NCBI RefSeq assembly: GCF_017873605.1
Contig: NZ_JAGGKI010000008.1
Coordinates: forward strand, 1 to 64,000
DNA: 64,000 bases
Direction of reading: 5' to 3'
Origin: Paenibacillus lactis
Lineage (GTDB): Bacteria > Bacillota > Bacilli > Paenibacillales > Paenibacillaceae
In this document: one piece after another, positions 26,607 through 36,079 of the stretch
Position numbering within the stretch: the stretch's first letter is position 1
Layout of the letters: each line of letters opens with the position of its first letter
Notes under the pieces: generated by a model
The model's input: the letters and a program-made list of their open reading frames with translations, nothing else
What the model was told of the DNA's origin: nothing
Database searches by the model: none
Position numbers and translations under genes: made by a program

Positions 26607-27261
26607 TCAGACACCATCCAAGGCCAACCGTTCCTATTCGGAAAAGCGGGGGAAGGTTGCGGGCTCATCCGCCGCTGGTCTGCGGGAGCTGCTTGAGCTG
26701 CGCCGGAACGTGGCATCGATTCGGGATGTCAGGCAGCTTGAAGCTGCCCTAACATTCAGCAATACATTAAGCTGCGTATTCATGCTGACAGGAAACATCG
26801 GCGTTATCAAAGGCTATGTGGATTTGTTCAAGCAGCATGACATTCCGGTATTCGTTCACGTCGAGAAGATCGGCGGCTTGTCCTTCGATCAGCCGGGATT
26901 GGAATATTTAGCGAATGCAATCAAGCCTGACGGCATCATTACGACGAAGATCCAGGTCGTGAAGAAGGCGCAGAAGCTGGGGCTCACCACCATCCAGCGC
27001 TTCTTCCTGATCGATTCCGAGGGGCTCGCCAACATCACGCAATCGCTGGACCAGGTGCAGCCGGACGTTATTGAGATTATGCCTGCCCGGATTCCGGAGG
27101 TGCTGGGAAAGATAAGGGAGATGACGAAGCTCCCCATCATATCCGGGGGGCTGCTTACGCAGCGAAAGCACGCGGAGGAGTGCCTTGCGCACGGGGCGAC
27201 CGCCATTTCCTCTTCAAGCCCTTCGCTGTGGAAGGAAAGTTTTGGCTTAACGGATGTTTAA
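26599..27261 (+). CDS. glpP: Glycerol-3-phosphate-responsive antiterminator GlpP
   Basis: A 220-residue TIM-barrel-like RNA-binding regulator. Family signatures include VFMLTGNIGVIKGYVDLFK, VHVEKIGGLSFDQPGLEYL, KPDGIITTK, IQRFFLIDSEG, DVIEIMPARIPEVL and SGGLLTQRKHAEECLAHGA. In Bacillus, GlpP bound to glycerol 3-phosphate prevents termination in leaders of glp genes. The N-terminus is about 25 residues longer than in B. subtilis GlpP, so a slightly later start is possible. Being cotranscribed with a GpdQ-like enzyme and followed by a Ugp-like importer, it probably controls that importer. Confidence 0.88.
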   Translation: MVNQTPSKANRSYSEKRGKVAGSSAAGLRELLELRRNVASIRDVRQLEAALTFSNTLSCVFMLTGNIGVIKGYVDLFKQHDIPVFVHVEKIGGLSFDQPGLEYLANAIKPDGIITTKIQVVKKAQKLGLTTIQRFFLIDSEGLANITQSLDQVQPDVIEIMPARIPEVLGKIREMTKLPIISGGLLTQRKHAEECLAHGATAISSSSPSLWKESFGLTDV

Positions 27262-27303
27262 CAATTCAAACATATCCCGTTAACATATGGGCGATAAGAT
27301 GGA

Positions 27304-27334
27304 GGCAGGTTGAAGAGACAAACCTGCCTTTTCT
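27304..27334 (+). terminator. Terminator after glpP
   Basis: An 8-bp stem GGCAGGTT (27304-27311) pairs with AACCTGCC (27321-27328) and is followed by TTTTCT. Confidence 0.75.
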
Positions 27335-27373
27335 AACCACACAAGTAAATAGCCGATGGGGTTGGAGTGATGG

Positions 27374-27440
27374 AGAAACCTGAACAGACCATGGAGTCCG
27401 TATCTTAGACTTTTGCATGGTTTGGTTCAGGTTTCTTTTT
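27374..27440 (+). terminator. Long second terminator, candidate GlpP target
   Basis: A 12-bp stem AGAAACCTGAAC (27374-27385) pairs with GTTCAGGTTTCT (27425-27436). An inner AGACCATG/CATGGTTT stem and a large loop lie inside, and a T5 run follows. It comes only 40 nt after the first terminator and before the importer genes. A leader terminator between glpP and a glycerol-phosphate-type importer is where a GlpP antitermination site would be expected. That function is inference. Confidence 0.62.
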
Positions 27441-27491
27441 GTCATGCCCAGACAGTCCTGATAGACCGGGTCCCAAACGGCATTAAGGGGA

Positions 27492-27618
27492 GGATTTTGC
27501 AAAAATCCAAAGAGTAATTTTGAATCAGCCATGGCCCCAACGAAATGGTTTAGTTCGTCAATATATTTTGCCCGGGAGCGACTGAAATCGAATTTTGCAA
27601 ATTCTTTAGAAATAAAAC
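27492..27618 (+). repeat. Conserved 127-nt non-coding element, copy B
   Basis: Homologous without gaps to 19338-19464. The best-kept parts are the 5' hairpin GGATTTTGCAAAAATCC, the core GGTTTAGTTCGTC, and the 3' part ending ATCGAATTTTGCAAA. It ends 16 nt before the binding-protein ATG, so it occupies the same position relative to a downstream start codon as copy A. Confidence 0.7.
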
Positions 27619-27634
27619 TATGGGAGGAAATGAA

Positions 27635-28963
27635 ATGAAAAGAAGAAAAAGACGCAGTTTCTTAACACTCATGCTGGGGATGGCCATGATGCTGTCCGCA
27701 TGCGGCGGCGAGTCCGGCGGCGGCGCGGCAACGAACGCGAGCGCAGTCTCGGCGAACACGGGCAATGCCTCCGGCGAGAAAATCCAAATCAAGTATTGGT
27801 ACGCGTTCGGGGAGAAAATCGAGGAAGCCAAGCAGGAGCTGGTCAAACGGTTCAACGAATCCCAGGACAAGATTGAAGTCGTTGCGGAATACCAGGGCAA
27901 TTACGATGACCTGCACGCCAAAGTACAGGCTGCATTTGCGGCTGGCGATGCTCCGGCCGTAACGGATCTGGAAATCGCCTCGACGGGCACGTTTGCCAGA
28001 TATGGCATGCTGCAGGAGCTGGCGCCTTTTGCCGAAAAGGATAAGGACCAGCTGAAGATCGATGATTTCAATCCCGGTCTGATGGGAAATGCCTATGTTG
28101 ATGGAAAGCTGTACGGACTTCCGTTCATGCGCAGCACGCCGATCATGTATATGAACGTTTCGCTGCTGGAAAAAGCAGGCCTTGATCCGGCCGGACCGAA
28201 GACATGGGCCGAGTTCGAGGAATACGGGCGCGTGCTTAAGGAAAAAGGGATTACGGCCATGACGATGCCGGTCGACATCTGGTTCTACGAAGGGCTTGTC
28301 GCCCAATCCGGCGGCCAAGTGCTTGCCGAAGACGGCAAATCCGGCCTGTTTAACACGCCTGAAGCGGTAGAGCCGGTTGAGTTCTGGAAGAAGCTTGCGT
28401 CGGAAGGACTCATTAAAATTCCGGTCGGCGATGAAGCGGGCGCGACGGCGGATAAAGACTGGGCGAACCAAACCTCCGCGTTTAAATTCGGTTCGACGGC
28501 AGGAGTAGCCGGGGCGATCGATATCTCGAAGGGAAATAACTTTGAATTTGATACGGCGTTTATGCCGGCAAACAAGTCTTACGGGGTGCCTACAGGCGGA
28601 TGCCAGCTCGTTATGACATCCAAGCTGAGCGAGGAAGAGCAGGCTGCAGCATGGGAGTTCATCAAGTTTATGACGACAACGGAAAGCACGATTTACCAAA
28701 GCAAGCACGTCGGTTACCTGCCGACCCGATTGTCGGCGCTGGAGACCGAAGAGATGCAGTCCCTCTATAAAGAATATCCGCAATACAAAGTGGCAGTAGA
28801 TCAGCTGGAATATGCGAGACCGCGTCCGATGGAGACGGCCTATCCGGAAGTGGCCAAACTTGTAAAGAGCGCGATCGAGAAAACGCTGCTTGATCCGAAA
28901 GTAACGCCTCAGCAAGCGATGGACGAGGCGAACGAAAAGGCGAACGCACTGCTCAGCAAATAA
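27635..28963 (+). CDS. UgpB-like extracellular solute-binding lipoprotein
   Basis: The 442-residue binding protein has a signal peptide ending in the lipobox MLSACGGE, then a Gly/Ala/Ser linker. The mature part starts KIQIKYWYAFGEKIEEAKQELVKRFNESQ, as in the family-1 UgpB/MalE-type proteins. It also has YGLPFMRSTPIMYMN and GVPTGGCQLVM, which resemble the glycerol-3-phosphate binding protein pattern. ATG 27635, 8 nt after GGAGG, is preferred over ATG 27620. Genes for its ATPase and both permeases follow. Glycerol 3-phosphate or a glycerophosphodiester is the likely ligand, based on the glpP/GpdQ context. Confidence 0.85.
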   Translation: MKRRKRRSFLTLMLGMAMMLSACGGESGGGAATNASAVSANTGNASGEKIQIKYWYAFGEKIEEAKQELVKRFNESQDKIEVVAEYQGNYDDLHAKVQAAFAAGDAPAVTDLEIASTGTFARYGMLQELAPFAEKDKDQLKIDDFNPGLMGNAYVDGKLYGLPFMRSTPIMYMNVSLLEKAGLDPAGPKTWAEFEEYGRVLKEKGITAMTMPVDIWFYEGLVAQSGGQVLAEDGKSGLFNTPEAVEPVEFWKKLASEGLIKIPVGDEAGATADKDWANQTSAFKFGSTAGVAGAIDISKGNNFEFDTAFMPANKSYGVPTGGCQLVMTSKLSEEEQAAAWEFIKFMTTTESTIYQSKHVGYLPTRLSALETEEMQSLYKEYPQYKVAVDQLEYARPRPMETAYPEVAKLVKSAIEKTLLDPKVTPQQAMDEANEKANALLSK

Positions 28964-28979
28964 TCGGGAGGTATGTGAG

Positions 28980-30083
28980 ATGGGCAGAATCGAGCTAAAA
29001 GGAATCAGCAAGTTTTTCAAAGACGAGGAAGTCATCAAAAATTTGGATCTGACGATTCGGGACGGTTCCTTCACCGTCCTCGTCGGACCGTCAGGCTGCG
29101 GCAAATCGACAACGCTCCGCATGATAGCCGGCCTCGATGAGCAGACGAAGGGCGAGATCTGGATCGATGACAAGTGCGTAAACGGGGTCCCTCCCGGAGA
29201 TCGCGACGTAGCCATGGTGTTCCAAAACTATGCCCTGTACCCGACGATGAACGTCTACGACAACATCGAGTTCGGGCTCATTAACCGCAAGGTGCCGAAG
29301 AAAGAGCGGGAGAAGCTGATCAAGGACATCGCCGAAATCGTCGGCCTTAGCGATTATATGAAAAAGAAGCCGGAAATGCTGTCCGGCGGGCAAAGACAAC
29401 GCGTGGCGCTTGCGCGCGCCATGGTCAAAAAGCCGCAGGTTTTTATCCTGGACGAACCGCTTTCGAACCTGGATGCGAAGCTGCGCCACCAAATGCGGAC
29501 CGAGCTGATTCAGCTGCACGAGCGGCTCGGCACCACCTTTGTCTATGTTACCCATGATCAGGTTGAAGCGATGTCCATGGGGGATGAAATCGTGATTATG
29601 AACAAGGGTGTTATCCAGCAGGCGGCTTCGCCGATGACGCTGTACAACGATCCGGCGAATGTATTTGCAGCCCAATTCATCGGTACGCCGGCTATGAACA
29701 TTTTGCCAAGCCAGGAGCTTCAGCTGCCTTCGGCCCAAGGGAAGCGGCATGATATCGCCAGCTTCGGGTTCCGTCCCGAGCATGCGCTATTCCATGCCCC
29801 GGCTGCAATCGAAGGACTTCGGCTGGACGGGATGGTGCTGACCCGCGAAAGCCTTGGCGCGGAAAATATTTATCAAATCCAATCCTCGCTCGGCATGTTC
29901 TCGGTCAAGACGTTTCTTGAACCGCTCACATCGGATACGCTGGTTACGGTGACGGTTCCTTATGAGCGTCTGTACTATTTCAATAGCGAAGGCCAAAGGC
30001 TTCGGCAGGTTGAGGTTCGGCGTGGGGAAGAGATCGGAACGGCACAGGCTCCTGAATTGGTATCGGTAGGCGGGGGGCTCTAG
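28980..30083 (+). CDS. ABC importer ATPase, UgpC/MsmX type
   Basis: The 367-residue ATPase drives the adjacent permeases. It has Walker A GPSGCGKST (36-44), Q-loop VFQNYALYP, signature LSGGQRQRVALARAM, Walker B VFILDEPLSNLDAKLR and the switch His in VYVTHDQVEAM. A C-terminal TOBE/MOI regulatory domain is present (FRPEHALF). This subgroup includes MsmX, which serves several sugar importers in Bacillus. Two LplB/YtcP importers in this window lack an ATPase, so this one may serve them too, which is inference. GGGAGG precedes the ATG; the stop is one base before the next gene. Confidence 0.93.
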   Translation: MGRIELKGISKFFKDEEVIKNLDLTIRDGSFTVLVGPSGCGKSTTLRMIAGLDEQTKGEIWIDDKCVNGVPPGDRDVAMVFQNYALYPTMNVYDNIEFGLINRKVPKKEREKLIKDIAEIVGLSDYMKKKPEMLSGGQRQRVALARAMVKKPQVFILDEPLSNLDAKLRHQMRTELIQLHERLGTTFVYVTHDQVEAMSMGDEIVIMNKGVIQQAASPMTLYNDPANVFAAQFIGTPAMNILPSQELQLPSAQGKRHDIASFGFRPEHALFHAPAAIEGLRLDGMVLTRESLGAENIYQIQSSLGMFSVKTFLEPLTSDTLVTVTVPYERLYYFNSEGQRLRQVEVRRGEEIGTAQAPELVSVGGGL

Positions 30084-30084
30084 C

Positions 30085-30963
30085 ATGACATCTCGTTTGT
30101 GGGAAAAGCTTAAGCCTTATGGCATGATCTCGCCTTCGCTTGCCGTATTCGGCATATTCTTCATCTACCCGATCTTCTATATGATCTATCTCAGCTTCTT
30201 CGATTGGAATTTCGTCAGCCCGACGAAGAATTATGTCGGCTTGCAAAATTTTACGGATTTGCTGTCGGATAAAGAGTTCATGCAGGTGCTCCTGAATACG
30301 ACCATCTACACCTTTGCCACGGTGTCGCTGACGCTCAGCATTTCGCTGGCCATCGCCCTCTGGCTGAACCGCTCGGGATTGTTTTACGGATTCGTGCAAG
30401 GCGCGATCTTCAGTCCGCACATCATTTCCCTCGTGTCCATCTCCCTGCTGTGGAGCTGGCTCATGGATCCCGAATACGGATTGCTGAACTGGGTGATCGG
30501 TTTGTTCGGCCTGTCGCCGCTGCAGTGGCTGTCCCACCCGGACACCTCGCTCATGTCGCTGATTCTGGTCGCCGTATGGAAGGGCATCGGGTTCAACACG
30601 CTGGTCTTTATCGCCGGCCTGCAGAGCATCCCGCCGAGCATTTACGAGGCGGCCGCGCTTGACCGCTCGAAGCGGTGGCGGACGTTCCGGAAGCTTACGC
30701 TGCCGATGCTGTCCCCGACGCTGTTTTTCTTGGCGATTATGAGCATGATCGGCTCATTCCAGGTTTTCGAGACGATTGCAATCATGACCCAAGGCGGACC
30801 GGTCAATTCGACCAATACGCTGGTATATTACATTTACGAATACGGCTTCCGCTTCTTCAAGATCGGATATGCATCGGCAGCCGGCGTCATGCTGCTCATT
30901 ATTGTCGGCGTGCTTACGATCATTTACTTCCGCATGCTGTCCAAGCGCGTCCATTACAGATAA
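30085..30963 (+). CDS. ABC importer permease, UgpA type
   Basis: The 292-residue membrane subunit has six transmembrane segments and the EAA loop YEAAALDRSKRWRTFRKLTLPMLSPT that contacts the ATPase. FIYPIFYMIYLSFFDWNF marks TM1 of the MalF/UgpA family. It starts one base after the ATPase stop. With the next gene it forms the heterodimeric channel of the glycerol-phosphate-type importer. Confidence 0.92.
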   Translation: MTSRLWEKLKPYGMISPSLAVFGIFFIYPIFYMIYLSFFDWNFVSPTKNYVGLQNFTDLLSDKEFMQVLLNTTIYTFATVSLTLSISLAIALWLNRSGLFYGFVQGAIFSPHIISLVSISLLWSWLMDPEYGLLNWVIGLFGLSPLQWLSHPDTSLMSLILVAVWKGIGFNTLVFIAGLQSIPPSIYEAAALDRSKRWRTFRKLTLPMLSPTLFFLAIMSMIGSFQVFETIAIMTQGGPVNSTNTLVYYIYEYGFRFFKIGYASAAGVMLLIIVGVLTIIYFRMLSKRVHYR

Positions 30964-31011
30964 GCCTGGTGCGGCATAGATGAGTTAGCGGAAAGGAGAG
31001 GACGAATTCAA

Positions 31012-31914
31012 GTGAGTGCAATAGAGAAAGCAGTTCAAGCAAGAGAGTCGTCCGAACGGAACTTAAGGCCGGAGACATGGAGCGGAGTCAAGGTGATGAA
31101 CGGCATTCTGAAAGCCTTGAATATCATCGGCATGCTGGGCCTTGTGCTGATCTTCGCCCTGCCTTTTGCATGGATGATCTCGACGTCGCTTAAAACCCTG
31201 CCGGAAACGATGATTTTTCCGCCGGAATGGATTCCGAACGACCCGCAGTGGCAAAACTTTATTCAAGCCTGGAACTCCGGACCGTTCCTTCATTATTTCT
31301 TCAATAGCGTTTTGATTGCGGGCGGTATTCTAATCTTGCAAATGCTGACCATGATTCCTGCGGCTTATGCTTTTGCGAGATTTCAATTTCCGGGTTCAGG
31401 CATCCTGTTTGGATTCGTCATGGTGACCTTGATGATTCCATCTCAGCTTATTTTTCTCCCGGTCTATCTGCAGCTTAGCTCGTGGCATTTGCTGAACACC
31501 CACTTGGGGCTGATTCTGCCTTTCGCCTCCAGCGCCTTCGGCATTTTCCTGCTAAGACAGTCCTTTAAGCAGGTGCCGGAAGAGCTTATTGAAGCAGCGC
31601 GGCTCGATAAGGCCAAGGAATGGAAGATCATGTGGAAGCTGATGATTCCAATGGCCCGTCCTGCGCTGATCACGATTGCACTGTTCAGCTTCATCAGCCA
31701 CTGGAACGATTATTTCTGGCCGCTGGTCATGACGACGAACGAAACGGCAAGAACCCTGCCGCTCGGGATTGCGAAAATCCGGGAAACGGAGGGTGTTGCG
31801 ACGTGGAATATTTTGATGGCGGCGAACCTGATTCTCGTCGTGCCGATCCTGATCGTGTTCTTCTTTGCACAGCGCTCGATTATTAAGGCGTTCGTGTACA
31901 ATGGCGTAAAGTAG
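31012..31914 (+). CDS. ABC importer permease, UgpE type
   Basis: The 300-residue second channel subunit starts with GTG after GAAAGGAGAGG. It carries an extended hydrophilic N-terminus of about 35 residues, then six membrane segments. The EAA loop is IEAARLDKAKEWKIMWKLMIPMARPA. It ends the five-gene glycerol-phosphate transport unit. Confidence 0.92.
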   Translation: MSAIEKAVQARESSERNLRPETWSGVKVMNGILKALNIIGMLGLVLIFALPFAWMISTSLKTLPETMIFPPEWIPNDPQWQNFIQAWNSGPFLHYFFNSVLIAGGILILQMLTMIPAAYAFARFQFPGSGILFGFVMVTLMIPSQLIFLPVYLQLSSWHLLNTHLGLILPFASSAFGIFLLRQSFKQVPEELIEAARLDKAKEWKIMWKLMIPMARPALITIALFSFISHWNDYFWPLVMTTNETARTLPLGIAKIRETEGVATWNILMAANLILVVPILIVFFFAQRSIIKAFVYNGVK

Positions 31915-31950
31915 ATTATGAAATTCGTGAAGGTTCATATGACGAAACGA

Positions 31951-31985
31951 AAGAAGTCCGGCACCTTGGCCGGACTTCTTGTTTG
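31951..31985 (+). terminator. Terminator after the Ugp-like operon
   Basis: A perfect 12-bp stem AAGAAGTCCGGC (31951-31962) pairs with GCCGGACTTCTT (31969-31980) over ACCTTG. GTTTG follows. It lies between convergent genes and could serve both. Confidence 0.8.
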
Positions 31986-32031
31986 TGTATGGAAGGCTCG
32001 AGAACGATACTCGAGGAATTTCAAAGGTCTA

Positions 32032-32772
32032 TCAATCCCGATTCGCCAGCTTGGACAGCAGGCGGATAATTTCGATGTACAGCCATACGAGAGTGACCAG
32101 CAAACCGAAGGAGCCGTACCACTCCATGTATTTCGGTGCACCCTGTTGCGCCCCTTCTTCAATGAAATTAAAGTCGAGCACGAAATTCAGTGCGGCGATG
32201 ATGATGATGACAATCGAGATCCCGATTCCGATCGGCGTGCTGTCATGCAAATACGGAACGGTAACACCGAACAATCCGAGTACAAAGCTGAGCAAATAGA
32301 CAAGCGCCACGCCTGCCGTAGCTGCGATGATTCCCCGCCGGAAGCCGGGGCTCGCCTTGATGAGGCCGGTCTTGTACGCAAGCAGCATGCCCAAGAACAC
32401 GCACATCGTCAGCAGGGCCGCCTGCAGCGTAATGCCGTAATAGAGGGATTCATAATTGGCCGATAATGCGCCGAGAAACAATCCTTCCGCAACCGCGTAG
32501 ATCGGTGCGAGAAACGGCGCCGACTTCGGCGCGAAGCTGATGATCAGCGCCAGCACAAAGCCGCCGATCGCACCGCCGACCATAAGCGGGAACATATCGT
32601 ACCCGTTAAAGAACATGACCCAAGAAATGACTGCTGCCCCGATAAGCAGCGCAAGCAGCATGAACGATTTGTTCACCGTTCCGCCGATGGTCATCGTCTC
32701 TTGGTCATTGTAATGCCTGCTCCTCTCAAACGTATTCTCATTAAGTGTTGGATTTCCGCTACGACCTAACAA
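32032..32772 (-). CDS. BI-1/YccA family membrane protein
   Basis: The 246-residue protein has about seven hydrophobic segments after a hydrophilic N-terminus of about 35 residues. The pattern (NKSFMLLALLIGAAVISW, YGSFGLLVTLVWLYIEIIRLLSKL) is that of the Bax-inhibitor-1/YccA superfamily. Members modulate membrane ion leak or protease access; its exact role is unknown. It starts with TTG 8 nt after AGGAGG. No ATG is available nearby, so the TTG start is well supported. Confidence 0.85.
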   Translation of the reverse strand: MLGRSGNPTLNENTFERSRHYNDQETMTIGGTVNKSFMLLALLIGAAVISWVMFFNGYDMFPLMVGGAIGGFVLALIISFAPKSAPFLAPIYAVAEGLFLGALSANYESLYYGITLQAALLTMCVFLGMLLAYKTGLIKASPGFRRGIIAATAGVALVYLLSFVLGLFGVTVPYLHDSTPIGIGISIVIIIIAALNFVLDFNFIEEGAQQGAPKYMEWYGSFGLLVTLVWLYIEIIRLLSKLANRD

Positions 32773-32908
32773 ATGAATGCCTCCTAGATAACTATTTTTA
32801 TGTCCATTCTATCATAGGTTGTCATATTTTAGGAGATGGAATCTTTTCGCATCGAAATTCCTCGCCTGTTTCGCGGAGCGGACAATGAATTGCGTTTGTG
32901 TATGCAAT

Positions 32909-32939
32909 TTTAGACATTCAAATTTAATGTGTCCAAAAT
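32909..32939. repeat. Inverted repeat between the BI-1 gene and the sigma-54 activator
   Basis: TTTTAGACATT (plus strand) faces AATGTGTCCAAAA around CAAATTT. It lies just downstream of the enhancer-binding protein gene on its strand. It could be its terminator, but no GC-rich stem is present. A TTAGAC motif recurs at 32940-32945 and in the GTCTAA/TTAGAC hairpin before the sigma-54 gene (37650-37665). Confidence 0.4.
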
Positions 32940-32966
32940 ATTAGACGTCGTCCAATCAAGCTCATG

Positions 32967-34706
<1,740 letters not shown>

Positions 34707-34731
34707 TCGGTGGCCCCCTAGATATAGAAAA

Positions 34732-34745
34732 TGTAAATGCTTACA
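34732..34745. promoter_or_regulatory. cre-like site downstream of the activator promoter
   Basis: TGTAAATGCTTACA differs from the cre consensus at one position (T for C in the central CG). It lies about 10-20 nt past the expected transcription start of the sigma-54 activator, a location where CcpA can act as a roadblock. Confidence 0.55.
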
Positions 34746-34761
34746 AACTCATGTTAGGGCC

Positions 34762-34790
34762 ATTATACCGAGCCTGTTTTTCAGTGTAAA
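34762..34790 (-). promoter_or_regulatory. Sigma-A promoter of the sigma-54 activator gene
   Basis: On the minus strand TTTACA (34785-34790), 17-nt spacer, TATAAT (34762-34767). The activator can therefore be made independently of the proline dehydrogenase gene upstream. Confidence 0.72.
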
Positions 34791-35711
34791 TCACTTGAAC
34801 ATATTTTTGACGACCATCCATAGATTCGCCGGCTTTTCCGCCAAGCGTCGGGTGTAATACGGGTACCACATGCTGCCGTACGGCATATAGCAGCGGATCC
34901 GGTAGCCCTCCCTTGCCAACTGCGCCTGGTCGCTCATCCGCAGGCCGTACAGCATCTGGAATTCAAAAGCGCTTGCCTTGATGCCGTTCTTATGGGCGTA
35001 TTCCTTGACCCAATTGATGATGCGGTCATCATGCGAGGCGATGGCGGTGTACACGCCTTGGTCAAGATGCATTTGAATGAGCGTTTTGAAGTTATCGATC
35101 ACTTCGCTCATTTGCTGATAGGCAACGGATGCCGGCTCCTTATAAGCTCCTTTCACAAGCCTGAGGTTTACGCCCGCTTTGATCAATTGCTTCACATCCT
35201 CCCGTGAACGCAGCAAGTAGGCTTGAATCACGGTCCCGACGTTGGTCAATCCTTCCCCGTGAAGGCGAAGGACGATATCAATGGTCGCTTGCGTATAGGG
35301 CGAATCCTCCATATCGATCCGTACGAAGTTGTTATGCTGTTTAGCCTCGGCGACGACGTCCCGAATATTGCTGTAGCAGGCTTCCGGGTCCAGGGCCAAG
35401 CCCATCTGCGTCGGCTTTAACGATACATTGGAGTTTACCTTCCGTCTGGCGATCCCGTTGATTAAGCGTACATATTCCTCCCTGTAGCCTGCAGCCTCCG
35501 ATAATTACTTGATTCCCTCCCCCAGATGATCCAATGTGACCATGATCCCGTTTCCGTTCAACCTCTCGATTTCGTCCAGCGCTTCCTCCAAGTTGCTGCC
35601 TGCAATGAATTTTGCTGCTAATTTACGGCCGTACCGAAGGGCAAGATGCTCCACCAGTTTATTGCCGGAAACCGATAACAATACCTTTCGATAGAGTTCG
35701 ATACTGTCCAC
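34791..35711 (-). pseudogene. Proline dehydrogenase interrupted by an in-frame TAA
   Basis: This frame encodes 306 residues, the normal length of monofunctional FAD proline dehydrogenase, which oxidises proline to pyrroline-5-carboxylate. Codon 69 is TAA (35505-35507, minus strand). The frame is otherwise unbroken. Just past the stop it reads LSEAAGYREEYVRL, and the C-terminal part keeps SLKPTQMGL, VRIDMEDSPYT, LRLVKGAYKE, ASHD, EFQMLYGLR and YMPYG, all typical of the PRODH barrel. There is no frameshift or deletion. It is a nonsense mutation, a sequencing error, or rarely read through. A sigma-54 promoter lies upstream. P5C dehydrogenase diverges from it and appears intact. Confidence 0.85.
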
Positions 35712-35771
35712 GTTTGATTTCTCCTTTCAGGCTGTCATTGCTGACGCAATGAATCTTTACTGGATGACCGC

Positions 35772-35788
35772 AAGCAAAAAACGTTCCA
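35772..35788 (-). promoter_or_regulatory. Sigma-54 -24/-12 promoter for proline dehydrogenase
   Basis: On the minus strand TGGAACGTTTTTTGCTT fits TGGCACGNNNNTTGCWN with one mismatch (A for C in the -24 element). The GG and GC are at the right spacing. Transcription would start about 12 nt further on, some 50 nt before the start codon. Confidence 0.62.
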
Positions 35789-35807
35789 GACGAAAAAACA
35801 AGCACCG

Positions 35808-35824
35808 TTGGCATGATATTTGCT
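35808..35824 (+). promoter_or_regulatory. Sigma-54 -24/-12 promoter for P5C dehydrogenase
   Basis: TTGGCATGATATTTGCT fits YTGGCAYGNNNNTTGCW throughout, with GG at -24 and GC at -12 correctly spaced. It diverges from the minus-strand promoter at 35772-35788, about 20 bp away. Confidence 0.8.
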
Positions 35825-35838
35825 TATTATCCTATAAG

Positions 35839-36015
35839 TGCGTGTTCAAAAAGGTCGATTTTCAGCACCGAGAAGGTTGGATGAAGCTAGGGACTGAGGA
35901 GCGGAGCGTACGTTTTGGGTACGTGAGCACCGGAAGGCCCGGCTGAATTCAAGATTCGATGCCGAGCTGCTTCCTGATTCGCTTCGTGATCAAAAGCGGA
36001 CTTTTTGAACAACCT
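35839..36015. mobile_element. MITE-like insertion in the P5C dehydrogenase leader
   Basis: GTTCAAAAAG (35844-35853) and its inverse CTTTTTGAAC (36001-36010) bound a stretch with internal hairpins, for example CGTAC/GTACG and TTCAGC/GCTGAA. CTATAAG occurs as a direct repeat at both edges (35832-35838 and 36016-36022) and could be a target duplication. No transposase frame is present. The element separates the sigma-54 promoter (ending 35824) from the start codon at 36080. Removing it would leave a leader of ordinary length. Calling it a MITE is inference; other copies in the genome would settle it. Confidence 0.55.
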
Positions 36016-36079
36016 CTATAAGACCGGTGGAACAGGATTTGGCGATTCCACAACACATGTGAAAGGGTGGTTAACGTTT

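Noticed and set aside
27662..29215. Long minus-strand reading frame opposite the UgpB-like gene
   Set aside because: It lies entirely over a clear binding-protein gene and the start of an ATPase gene. It has no recognisable domain and only reflects GC-rich codon structure.
35505..35507. Recoding of the proline dehydrogenase stop as a special amino acid
   Set aside because: The codon is TAA. Selenocysteine uses UGA and pyrrolysine UAG, and no recoding hairpin was seen next to it.
36005..36079. N-terminal extension of P5C dehydrogenase
   Set aside because: It begins inside the inverted end of the inserted repeat and lacks a ribosome site. ATG 36080 gives the family length.
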